NCBI GenBank assembly: GCA_026119855.1
Contig: JAOWBW010000324.1
Location: 1-64,000 of the forward strand
Direction of reading: 5' to 3'
Length of the DNA: 64,000 bases
Source: Campanula takesimana
Taxonomy: Eukaryota > Streptophyta > Magnoliopsida > Asterales > Campanulaceae
Shown: one piece after another, positions 48,097-58,838 of the stretch
How the letters are laid out: the number at the start of each line of letters is the position of its first letter
How positions within the stretch are numbered: position 1 is the first letter of the stretch
Notes under the pieces: generated by a model
The model's database searches: none
What the model was told of the DNA's origin: nothing
Seen by the model: only the letters and a program-made list of their open reading frames with translations
Position numbers and translations under genes: made by a program

Positions 48097-48599
48097 ACAT
48101 CACCCGGCAGGCCTAAAAACTTAACCAAAGTTTACTCATTTTGTTTCACAAGCATAACATATATATGCTACACAACTTAAGTAACTCTCATTAAGGATAC
48201 AAATTGCATTCCCAAACCATTACAACACTCAGCTCAAACCAAGTCTATATACTCCCTTTGTCCCAAAATTACAAATATAGCAAATATTACCCAAATCACA
48301 AAATTAACAAGTAGGAGTATCATATATAGCATATATGACTATTTTAACATTTAAAGGGGAATTAGTAACTTACCTAGTTCCGGAAAAGGTATCGCTGAAA
48401 TAAGTTTTGTTCGGCTAGAAATGACCTACTCGACGCCCTGATCATTTTTATATAATTAGTTTTTAAAACGGGTAAGTAAATAAAAAGAATTAAATCGAAA
48501 TGGGTCGAACTTACCTTTTTTTTCTTTAACCCTAGGAACAGAACGAGGAAAGTTGCAGCTGAAGAAATGTTCACACAGAGAAAGAAGGAGAAAGCAACT

Positions 48600-48612
48600 T
48601 GTTTATAAAGAT
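48600..48612 (-). promoter_or_regulatory. Candidate TATA box of element A LTR
   Basis: The minus strand reads CTTTATAAACAAG about 275 bp into the LTR; the same lies in the other LTR near 55300. If used, the GC module would be in the transcribed leader. Confidence 0.45.
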
Positions 48613-48880
48613 ATTTTTACCCATTTTACATTTTGGTCACCCAAAGTTTATTTTTAACACTTTAGCTCTTAAACTTACATTTTCAACTAGGACCCTAAAG
48701 TTTCAACTTAATCATTTAACTCCTTTAATCATTATTTTTACTAACTAAGTAAATAACACAAATAATCAAGTATTATATGCAAATCATAAAATATGATGCA
48801 ACACATAAAAATGCACATATAAGTCAAATAAAAATCCCCAAAAATATAAAATAAATATAAACGGGTTTTGGGTCGCTACA

Positions 48881-48897
48881 ATCACTCCCCCTTAAAG
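48881..48897 (-). other. Element A polypurine tract
   Basis: Minus strand AAGGGGGAGTGAT just before the LTR start TGTAGCGACC. Confidence 0.85.
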
Positions 48898-48920
48898 AAA
48901 ATTCGTCCCGAATTTTAGGG

Positions 48921-51900
48921 TTACTTACCGAGGCCCTCAAACAACCAAGGGTACTTCCTCTCGATCTCTTCCCGAAGTTCCCAAGTCGATTCCTCCACAT
49001 TGTGATTCCTCCACACAACTCGAACAAGAGGGATACTTTTGTTTCTCAATTCTTGCACCTTCGAATCAATGACTTGGACCGGATGTTCCTCATAAGACAT
49101 ACTCGGCTCAATATCCTCGGGTATCTCAGATAGAACATGAGAAGAATCATACACATACTTCCGAAGCATAGAAACATGAAACACATTATGGATCTTATCA
49201 AGAGAAGGAGGTAATGCAAGACGATAAGCCCGATCCCCCACTCTTCCAAGAATCTCAAATGGACCAATATACCTCGGAGCAAGCTTGCCTTTCTTCCCAT
49301 ATCTTCGAATACCCACCTTAGGGGAAACCTTCAAAAACACAAAGTCACCTTTTTCGAACTCAAGATCTCGCCTCCGATGATCAGCGTAGCTTTTCTGTCT
49401 ACTCTGGGCAGTACTCAAACGATCTCGAATAAGTTTAACCTTCTCAACTGAATCATTAACCATCTGAACACCCCAAATCTTGGCTTCTCCCACTTCATCC
49501 CAACAGATAGGAGACCGACATTTCCTTCCATACAAGGCTTCATAAGGAGCCATCCCAATACTAGACTGAAAACTGTTATTATAAGCAAACTCTACGAGAG
49601 GCAAATGAATATCCCACGAATCTGAAAAATCCACTGAGCAAGCCCTCAACATATCCTCAAGAATCTGGATAGTTCTCTCGAACTGGCCATCTGTTTGAGG
49701 ATGAAAAGCTGTACTAAATCTCAACTCTGAACCCAAAGCCTTCTGAAACGCTTGCCAAAACCGAGATGTGAATCTAGGGTCACGATCAGATACAATGCTC
49801 ACTGGAACTCCATGTAACCTCACGATCTCATTAATGTACAAAGTTGCAAGCTTTTCCATAGAATAACCAATCTCAATAGGTAGAAAATGAGAAGACTTTG
49901 TCAATCTATCAATAATCACCCAAACCGCATCAAACCTTCTTCGAGTACGAGGTAACCCTGTCACAAAATCCATAGTAACATGTTCCCACTTCCATTCCGG
50001 AATCTCTAACGGTTGAAGCAATCCTGCAGGCCTTTGATGTTCAGCTTTAACTTGTTGACATGTTAAGCACTTGGATACATAATCCGCTATCTCTCTCTTC
50101 ATATTATTCCACCAAAAGTGTTGCTTCAAATTCTGATACATTTTAGTACTCCCGGGATGAATAGTATACCTTGATTTATGGCCTTCATTAAGAACTTGGT
50201 GTTTAACCCCATCAACATTAGGCACACACAATCGACCTCTGAAAGTCAATACTCCTTCAGAACTGAGTGAGAAATCCTCAAATTTACCTTCCTTGATTTT
50301 ATCCATAATCTTTACAAATTCCGGGTCATCCTTCTGAGCTTCCTTTATTTGTTGAACTAAAGTTGGAAATACTCGAATGTTCGCAAAAATAGCTCCATGC
50401 TTTGATTCATAAGGACACCAATCTCGAGCATCCTCCAACATCTTCCATTCCCGCACCATTAATGAAGCTATATAAGACTTCCGGCTAATCGCATCAGCTA
50501 CCACATTTGCCTTGCCCGGATGATAGGAAATTGTACAATCGTAATCCTTCAATAGCTCCATCCATCTTCGTTGTCTATTATTCAACTCTTTCTGGGAGAA
50601 AAGATACTTCAAACTCTGATGATCTGTGAAAATCTCAAACTTTGCTCCATAGAGATAATGTTTCCACTTGTGTAATGCAAAGACAATAGCTGCAAGCTCC
50701 ATGTCATGGGTAGGATAATTCTACTCACTCGGAGTCAACTTCCTCGAAGCATATGCAATCACCCTTCCATTCTGCATTAATACACACCCGAGGCCTTCTT
50801 TAGAAGCATCACTATAGATTACCAAATCATCATTACCATTAGGTAGGGCGAGAATAGGAGCTGTAGTCAATCTCTTCTTCAACTCTTCAAAACTAGCTTG
50901 ACATTTTTCATCCCACAGATAAGGAATATTCTTTCGAGTCAAATGAGTCAAGGGAGTTGCAATCTTAGAAAACCCCTCAATGAACCTTCTGTAATACCCA
51001 GCTAACCCCAAGAAACTTCGAATTTCTGTAACTGATTCTGGCCTCCTCCAATTCACAATAGCCCCAATTTTGGATGGATCAACTGATATACCTTTATTGG
51101 AGATCACATGCCCAAGAAAAGATACTTCATTGAGCCAAAAAGCACACTTACTAAATTTAGCAAACAACTGCTTCTCACGAAGAATAGATAAAACCATTCG
51201 CAAATGCTGTTCATGCTCCTCCCGGGACTTGGAATAAACCAAAATATCATCAATAAATACAACCACGAAGGTATCAAGATAAGGTTTAAAGACCCTATTC
51301 ATCATATCCATAAAAACAGCCGGAGCATTAGTCAACCCGAAAGGCATAACAAGAAACTCATAATGGCCATATCTACTACGAAAAGCAGTTTTAGAAATGT
51401 CTTCAGAACGGATTTTCAACTGATGGTATCCACTCCTCAAGTCAAGTTTTGAAAAGACAACTGACCCTTGAAGTTGATCAAATAAATCATCAATATGAGG
51501 AAGCGGGTATTTATTCTTTATAGTTACCTGATTCAGCTTTCTGTAGTCAATACACAGCCTCAAGGACCCATCTTTCTTTTTAACAAACAATACTGGAGCT
51601 CCCCACGGAGATACACTAGGACGAATGAATCCTCGATCAAGTAACTCTTGCAACTGAACCTTCAACTCTTTCAATTCAGCTGGGGCCATTCTGTAAGGTG
51701 CCTCAGATATAGGAGCCGTACCTGGAAGTAAGTCAATACAGAACTCTATTTCCCGGTCAGGAGGCATAGCATACTCAGAAGAAAATACATCTGAAAATTC
51801 TTTAACAATAGGCACATCCCCAATATCAGGAATCCTTTTAGTAGTATCAAGAACACTAGCCAAATACCCCGCACAACCACGGTTCAACAACTTTCTAGCC

Positions 51901-53381
51901 TTCATATAAGAAATAATTCTAATCTCTCTACCCCAAGGAACAGTTTCAAAAGAAAATTTAGGAACATTTGGGATAGAAAATGTGACCACTTTATTAGCAC
52001 AATCAACAGACGCATGATATTTACCCAACCAATCCATACCCAAGATAACATCAAAATCTTGTAATGGTAAGATAACTAAATCAGCAGGTAAAACATGCTC
52101 ACGTATATGCACATCACAAGAATGCAACACCTCATTGGTCACCAAACACTCCCCTATAGGAGTTGACACCTCTAACACATAAGGTAGAGATTCAGAAGAC
52201 ATATGCAATCGAGAAGCAAAATGCACAGACACATAAGAATGCGATGAGCCAGGGTCTATAAGTGTACGTGCCCTCAAACTAGACACAGAAATAATACCTC
52301 CTATCACATTAGAGGACTCCGAAGCCTGTTGCTGAGAAATAGCAAAGACACGACCCTGAACCTTAGGCTTGCCTGAGGAATCCCTCTTCTGACCCTGAGA
52401 GGACCCAATCACACTTCCCGATGCTTGCATCCTATACTTAGGGCAATCCCTCTGAAAATGTCCTAACTGACCACAGTTCAAACACTTGCCCTGCTTCTTC
52501 CAACATCTCTCTTCTGAATGTCCTTCTTTCTGACAATAATTACAAACTCCTCTACTCTGACTCCCTGAAGTATTACTTTGATTTCTGTTACCTGACTGTC
52601 TTTGAGAAAACCCTTTAAATTGTGAAGATCCACCTTGATTTCCTCTACTCTCACCACGTTGTGGTTGCCTAACTTGCTTCCCAGCGCCTAACAATTCCAT
52701 TTTCCTTTTATGTTCCTCAATGTCATGCTCCACCTGGTAAGCTCGATCCACTGCATCCTGAAAATCTTGCAACTTATGGGATACTAACTGAGTTCTAATC
52801 ACGGTTTTCAAACCTTTCACAAACCTCGTAGCCTTCCTCTCCTCAGTTGCCACTAGGTGAGTGCAATACCTGGACAACTCTGAGAATTTAGCTGAATATT
52901 GAGCAATTGACATAGAACCTTGCTCCAAGTTAAGAAATTCCATCTCCTTCCTGTCTTGATCTACTCGAGGAATGAAGTGTTCTTTGAAATTTCCCAGAAA
53001 ATTCTCCCAAGTATAAGGTACGTGAGTCTCATCCCATTTTGTTTTCAAAGCTTTCCACCAATGCTCAGCCGCTCCATTCAATTTATAGGTAGCAAACCTG
53101 ACTTGATCTTCCTCCGAACATCTCAAAGCATCAAAGATCTTTTCCATCGATTCAATCCACCTTTTAGTTTTAGATACATCGGGCTCTCCATCATACTCCA
53201 TAGGCTTCATTTTCAGAAACTGTTCTAGGCCATATCTTGGTGGTACCTGTTCCCTTTCTTGCCTCTGATCATTTATAGTTTTCATCGCTGCTTCGAACAT
53301 TCCTTGGAACATAATTCGAGCCTCTTCTCTGGCATCCCCTTGCCCTGAAGAGCCGGCCTGATCTCCATCAGTTTCACTCAT
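48921..53381 (-). pseudogene. Element A Gag-Pol polyprotein with one in-frame stop
   Basis: The frame probably starts at MSETDGDQAG; an in-frame ATG lies 10 codons upstream. Order: Gag domain (YGLEQFLKMKPMEYDGEP to AVDRAYQVEHDIEEHKRK), two CCHC knuckles (CNYCQKEGHSEERC, CLNCGQLGHFQRDC), protease (LIDPGSSHSYVS), reverse transcriptase (LRLCIDYRKLNQVTIKNKYP, catalytic FIDDILVYSK), RNase H (IYSDASKEGLGCVLM), integrase zinc finger (CLTCQQVKAEH) and core (MDFVTGLP, VSDRDPRFTS, ERTIQILEDML). The C-terminal chromodomain-like segment runs from HPVQVIDSKVQELRNK to EESTWELREEIERKYPWLF. A TAG at 50721-50723 in RNase H, after ASRKLTPSE, splits it into 886 and 593+ residues. Everything else is in frame. 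Confidence 0.93.
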
Positions 53382-53476
53382 TTTTAATGAATACCTGCAT
53401 AAAACACTCAACGTTACTCACTCCATACTCTGCTACCCTCCTAGGTCATTTAGTCATTCTACACCATCTACAACCT

Positions 53477-53489
53477 AGCTCTGATACCA
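53477..53489 (-). other. Element A primer-binding site
   Basis: Minus strand TGGTATCAGAGCT two bases after the LTR end; initiator methionine tRNA type. Confidence 0.92.
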
Positions 53490-53491
53490 AC

Positions 53492-55578
53492 TGTCGCGCC
53501 CCAGACCCGTGGTCCTACTTGGCCCCACGCTCGGGACACGATTGGAAGACGTTATAAAACTCTTTAGAAAATTTTTCGAAATATACTTTTAGAAAGTGGA
53601 ACAAAAACACACTTGAAGTTCAAAGACTTCACTTAACTTGAAACAAACTTTTACAAACATTTTCACAACGAAAGTACTTAGCCCGAAGGCTTACAAACTT
53701 TTAAACAAATGTACATATATCAACCTTTACCAAAATAGATGGAACCATAAGAAAGTACGGGTACTCTACCCAAAGGGTTTACATTTACATAATGTAACCT
53801 TCAACAAAAACAAGTCCCAACTCTTACCAAACGAACGTCCTCCCGTGCCGAGTGTCCTATCCCCTGGACCCGCCTTTATCTAAAACAGTAAACAAATAAG
53901 GGTGAGAATAAATCTCAGTAAGCTACTAAAATGCAACTACGTTACATGCTGATGTGATGATCATAAAGAACAATATCAACAGTAATCATATAGCATATAG
54001 CACATAACATCATGTTATATATCACATTGCCCACACTCCGGTGGATACCATGCCAAGGTTTACCCAATAACCATAACTGATGAGAATACCATCTGAGAAA
54101 CCCATCAGAGAAAACCATCTGAACAGCATAAATAGCTGAAGCCATCGGGATCCCGAAAACCAAACCATACCAATAGAACCAAGTAACCAGAGAGGGAAAT
54201 ATGACACAAAGTCACAACCCAAATACTCACCAAAGGGAGCAATTCATCCCATCCAAGGCCAATCTGGACTGGGGAAACTAAAAGGCACAGTGGACATCTT
54301 ATAGTGAACTTGGCTTGTGTGCCACTATAATTCTCCCACCGCCTGACTCACAAGCTCCAATGGAAAACCTTATAGTGGACTTACCTGTACCACTATAATT
54401 CTTCCATTGGCTGACTCCACAACAAGACCAGCTGGACCTTTACAAAAGCACAGTAATGAATACTTGCTAAACAAAACCCGGGGCATTTAATCCAAGAAGG
54501 AACTAAGCCAAATACATCACAAGATGCACACAAAGAATCCTTATAAAGAGTCCATAAAAAGGACATTTAATCCATTACTAACATTCCACAACAATCATCT
54601 AAGTACTTTAGGACACTACCCAAAAACTAGACCAAGGTTGATCTCTAAACTCCTTAATTGAAAACTCTAAACTTTTTCAGACAACTGGACGGTCGCTCAA
54701 ACAGGGCTGTGCGGCCGCCCAAAATGCTCTGTCCCAAGAAGAAAACCCTTCAGATAGATGTGCGGCCGCACACCCATTTTTGGGCGGCCGCCCACATCAC
54801 CCGGCAGGCCTAAAAACTTAACCAAAGTTTACTCCTTTTGTTTCACAAGCATAACATATATATGCTACACAACTTAAGTAACTCTCATTAAGGATACAAA
54901 TTGCATTCCCAAACCATTACAACACTCAGCTCAAACCAAGTCTATATACTCCCTTTGTCCCAAAATTACAAATATAGCAAATATTACCCAAATCACAAAA
55001 TTAACAAGTAGGAGTATCATATATAGCATATATGACTATTTTAACATTTAAAGGGGAATTAGTAACTTACCTAGTTCTGGAAAAAGTATCGCTGAAATAA
55101 GTTTTGTTCGGCTAGAAATGACCTACTCGACGCCCTGATCATTTTTATATAATTAGTTTTTAAAACGGGTAAGTAAATAAAAAGAATTAAATCGAAATGG
55201 GTCGAACTTACCTTTTTTTTCTTTAACCCTAGGAACAGAACGAGGAAAGTTGCAGCTGAAGAAATGTTCACACAGAGAAAGAAGGAGAAAGCAACTTGTT
55301 TATAAAGATATTTTTACCCATTTTACATTTTGGTCACCCAAAGTTTATTTTTAACACTTTAGCTCTTAAACTTACATTTTCAACTAGGACCCTAAAGTTT
55401 CAACTTAATCATTTAACTCCTTTAATCATTATTTTTACTAACTAAGTAAATAACACAAATAATCAAGTATTATATGCAAATCATAAAATATGATGCAACA
55501 CATAAAAATGCACATATAAGTCAAATAAAAATCCCTAAAAATATAAAATAAATATAAACGGGTTTTGGGGTCGCTACA
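53492..55578 (-). repeat. Element A 5' LTR
   Basis: It matches 46796-48880 almost base for base; most differences are transitions plus two one-base length changes in homopolymers. Confidence 0.95.
54687..54793. repeat. GC-rich palindromic module in A 5' LTR
   Basis: Same as 47990-48096, with GGACGGTCGCTC and GTGCGGCCGCCC in place of the first two motifs: changes inside the module but not in the two perfect palindromes. Confidence 0.88.
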
Positions 55579-55583
55579 GGTGT

Positions 55584-56513
55584 TTTCGAAGTATATAATC
55601 TATGTGATCATATAAATCGGGTGTGTGTGTGAAAAGAAATCAAATACTCTAAGTATCTAAATGATGGTTGAGCAAATGGAATTCTTTCGGTGTAAAGGCT
55701 AAGTATGAACGGTTGTTCGGCTTGAAGCTTTGATGAAGAACTGGGTTTGCAATGGAGATGGTTTGAAGATATGAATATCTGGGTTTAAATCTTCAAAGCA
55801 AACTTGAATACTTGGGAATGAATCTCTTGAAGCTCAGCAACCTTCATTGTTGAATAATGAAGGCTATTTATAGGCAGAGCACCCTTGTGACCGTTGGGTA
55901 AAGATTTGAATCAAATCTGAAGGGTACAGTGCTGTCGAAATCCCATTGGTTGAGCTGTCATTTTCGTCCTTGGTTTTGTCTTGTAGTCATAGGTAGTTGT
56001 TGCACCACTACCTGACAATTGTCCTTTGTTGCAAAAAGGACCAACGGTAAACAATTCAAACTGATAGACAAACCGACATTCCTTGCAGAAACTCCAAGTT
56101 AACTTAGAGTTATTTTGACATGACATAACAACATCCTTTTATGATCAAAAAGGGAATGTTTGTCTAAGGAATAAATGACATATCTTTAATTCTTCAATAA
56201 CTGCTTTGCGGTTCTACCAGGCATAGGGGCGGTTTGAAGAATGATCTTGATGGGCGGTTTCATCAAACATGCAAACTGCAGTTTGATGAAAACTGAAGGG
56301 CTCCATGCTGGCGGTCTTAAGATGACGGTTTGAAGCACTAAACCGCTAAAGATACAACCGAACTATACTCAGCCTAGACAATCAAAAATCTAGAAATTGA
56401 CTTATCTAAAAATTGAAGTAGAACTTCATTACATGCGGTCCTAAAGTCCATAAAAAGACACGTGGCATGGATCAATCAAATTAAGGTGGGTGTACTAACA
56501 GTGAATCCTAACA
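55584..56513 (-). repeat. Element B 5' LTR, second part
   Basis: It continues the LTR from TTTCGAAGTATATAATC to CCTAACA, matching 34443-35374, followed by TSD GATGG at 56514-56518. Confidence 0.95.
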
Positions 56514-56518
56514 GATGG

Positions 56519-56943
56519 AATTGCACTTTGATTTTGCCTGTTAGCCTTGAATTCTGACTCATGTGAACATCTTTGAATACTTGGATCAACATGTAACATC
56601 TCTGATCAACATGTAACATCTGGAAAATTTGGATCAACATTTAAACATCTTGACCTAAATAGAGATTTTGAATTTCCTCGCAAAGCAGAAACATGTTAGG
56701 GTTGGGTGTTAGCTTGGCTAACACCCCTCCGATGCTTAAGTCAGTAGATGTTTGATGAAGATAGATCAAATTGAAACAACATAATTGAAATAAAGTAATA
56801 AAATGCATACCTGATTTTCTCAATTAAGTTGATAAGCTACAACTTACATAAAGTACAGCTTAAGATGCGCTGTATTCTAACTTCTAGGAATTCTGGTACC
56901 ATATATATTTGACATCCAGCATGCCCCCTTTCCAACCTATTGA
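56519..56943 (-). other. Element C interior between gag and the B insertion
   Basis: Non-coding. It holds two tandem copies of GATCAACATGTAACATCT near 56582-56620, related to the ACATGT motifs on the other side of B. Confidence 0.55.
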
Positions 56944-58149
56944 TTAATAATCCTGCATGAGCCTATCTTCCTCCAACCTGATGAATCTAGATGCTCTGGT
57001 TCTAAATTCATCCAGCCTCTTGCATGGTGTCATGACTAACTCATCATAATATGGCGAGTCCTTCTTAAGTCCCATCCTGAAGGCTTCAATTGTTGTAGCA
57101 GTGTCCAAGTTGGGGATGTCTACTGCTTCCCTGTTGAACCTGCTCAGGTAATCCTTAAGAAGTTTATTAGGTTGCTGGACTACCCTGTAAAGATCACTTG
57201 TCAGCTTCTCAAACACCATGTTGCATGAAAATTGATTAGTAAACATGTTGATAAGTTGAGCATATGATCCGATAGAACCCAAAGGCTGGTTGATTAGCCA
57301 TCTCAAAGTTGCCCCTGTAAGAGTTGAACCAAATCCCCTGCAAAAGAAAGCTTCCTTGTACTGGGATAGAATATGGACAACATCCATCTTCTCCTAATAT
57401 AGTGCAACATGCTCCGCTGGGTCAGTCGTCCCATCATATTGCTTCATGTGGGGTGGACTGAATTTCTTTGGGATGACCACGTTGGCTATGGCTGGAGTGA
57501 ACCGAGACTCATTATAACATGTTGGAGAAGCCTGGTCGTGTGGCAGAGTCAACCCTGACACACTCATAACTAGTTCCTTTAGCTCCTGCATTTGCCTGCT
57601 AAGTAGGCTACCTGCATCATTATTAGCAGCAGCAAATTGATAATTATTAAGATAATTAAAATCAAACTGAGGGTTAAGTCTCCCTGCTGCCACTGTGGTT
57701 GGTGTTATGAACGTTGTTGGAGTTGGAGTAACAGTTTCAGGATGGATGATCGTGCTATTGGTGGTCAGGTTGGTGACTGGTGTGAACCCTCTGAAGCCAG
57801 ATGGCCCTCCAGTATCGCCTTCAAAGCCAAGCCTTCTAGGACGGTATGGGGAATGCAGGTCGGACGTCGTGTTTGGATCGACGGACTGAAAGATGCTTGG
57901 GAAGCCGGTTTGTTGTACTACTTGTGTTCCACCTTGTAGAGAACTCATCTCACGCTGCAACCTGGCCACTTGGTTCATCAGCATTGTAGAGGTGTCATTC
58001 TGCAGTTGGACCTGTTGCTTCATGTCACGCATCATGGCGATCAAGTTGGAGGCGATATCCAAAGGGATTTCAGGTGACCCCATTGCTGATCTGCCCCCAC
58101 TTGCAACTGAAATTCCAGGTGTAATCTGACAGGTTGTTGAATTGTTCAT
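56944..58149 (-). pseudogene. Element C Gag with one in-frame stop
   Basis: The frame MNNSTTCQITPGISV to PAEHVALY (58149-57394) continues after a TAG in the same phase as the MDVVHILSQYKEAFFC frame (57387-56944), which ends LEEDRLMQDY. The second part is the retrotransposon Gag core (FGSTLTGATLRWLINQP, INMFTNQFSC, LKDYLSRFNREA). About 400 codons in all. No zinc knuckle and no pol follow. Ty3/gypsy-type Gag. Confidence 0.85.
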
Positions 58150-58181
58150 CTTGAATCTCTTAACAATCTAAAAGACCAAAG

Positions 58182-58200
58182 TTCCCACAGACGGCACCAA
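58182..58200 (-). other. Element C primer-binding site (tRNA not assigned)
   Basis: The minus strand reads TGGTGCCGTCTGTGGGAAC a few bases after the LTR end. The leading TGG fits a CCA-ended tRNA. It is not the initiator methionine type used by A, B and D. Confidence 0.6.
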
Positions 58201-58202
58201 AT

Positions 58203-58833
58203 TGTTTTGGCCAATTTTCGACAATTGGACAAATATAAAGGAGTAGGGTACAATGGAATAAAGAAATTTGAAATTCAAGATGTATGAACAAAGGATTTAA
58301 CGAGGAAAACCCTTGAACAACTTGTTTGCCGGCATAAAACCTCGAATGATGGAATTTTATTAAGCTTTTGTGGAGGTACAATGAATGACTGGAAAAATCT
58401 GAGAGGAAGAGAGTATGAGACGTGAGTGTGTGTGTGTGTTACATAAATTGTGTTTTCTATTTATACTAAAAAGAATTAGCGTAAATTAATCATCATGGCC
58501 TAAGATCTCGGGAAGTTTGTTGCAGAGATATCCTCGATTCTTTGGAAAACGTGGGAGACTTTCTTTGACGTATGTTGATAAGTCCCATGTGCGTTTTGAC
58601 TTGGTCTTTGAGTCCTCCATGTGCTAATCTTTTATCCCATGTGTGAATTAATGACAGCCCTATAAAGTAGGAACAATAAAACTGCCACTCAAGATGTCAG
58701 GTCGTCAACTCAGGATGTCACGTCAGGATGTAAAGTCAACATGTAAAGTCAACATGTTGAGTCAACATAATCAAGATGGAAGATGTAACTTCAGGATGTA
58801 GATATAGTGTTGTGAGATTTTTCACCCCAAACA
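58203..58833 (-). repeat. Element C 5' LTR
   Basis: Termini TGTTTTGG and CCCCAAACA. It contains GTAAAGTCAACATG repeats and a TG microsatellite near 58425. Confidence 0.88.
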
Positions 58834-58838
58834 AAAGA

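Larger units (their letters stand above)
46796..48880 (-). repeat. Element A 3' LTR
   Basis: Termini TGTCGCGCCC and GGGTCGCTACA. It contains the GC module at 47990-48096, a TATA-like TTTATAAA near 48605 (minus strand), and splice-donor-like AGGTAAGTT sites near 48508 and 48367. Confidence 0.95.
46796..55578 (-). mobile_element. Element A: Tekay/Del-type chromovirus, nearly complete
   Basis: LTRs of 2,085 and 2,087 bp at 46796-48880 and 53492-55578 differ at about a dozen positions by eye. An exact 5-bp target duplication GGTGT (46791-46795 and 55579-55583) flanks it, and the uninterrupted site is visible in the other LTR of B at about 34436-34440. A single gag-pol frame with chromodomain-type C-terminus is broken only by one in-frame stop. 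Recent insertion. Confidence 0.95.
33912..56513 (-). mobile_element. Element B: Sirevirus-like Ty1/copia element with third ORF, hosting A
   Basis: LTRs at 33912-35374 and 46265-46795 plus 55584-56513 flank gag, pol and a third ORF on the minus strand. Without A and its 5-bp duplication it is about 13.8 kb. Initiator-methionine primer site, polypurine tract and an exact 5-bp target duplication are present. The LTR pair differs at about ten positions by eye. The GCSRHMTGD protease, the pol sequence, the large size and a reading frame downstream of pol point to the Sirevirus (SIRE/Maximus) lineage. Confidence 0.9.
32584..58833 (-). mobile_element. Element C: gag-only LTR retrotransposon hosting nested B and A
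   Basis: Direct repeats at 32584-33199 and 58203-58833 (about 2 percent substitutions by eye) flank a Gag frame on the minus strand and no pol. Putative target duplications are AAACA (32579-32583) and AAAGA (58834-58838), one mismatch. Element B is inserted in the interior at 33911/56514. Without the insertions C is only about 3.6 kb. The left LTR has lost its last bases at the interior junction. Confidence 0.85.

Noticed and set aside
46942..48574. Small ORFs in the A LTR, repeated at 53638-55271
   Set aside because: Identical small frames in both LTRs with no coding features; they lie in promoter and leader DNA.
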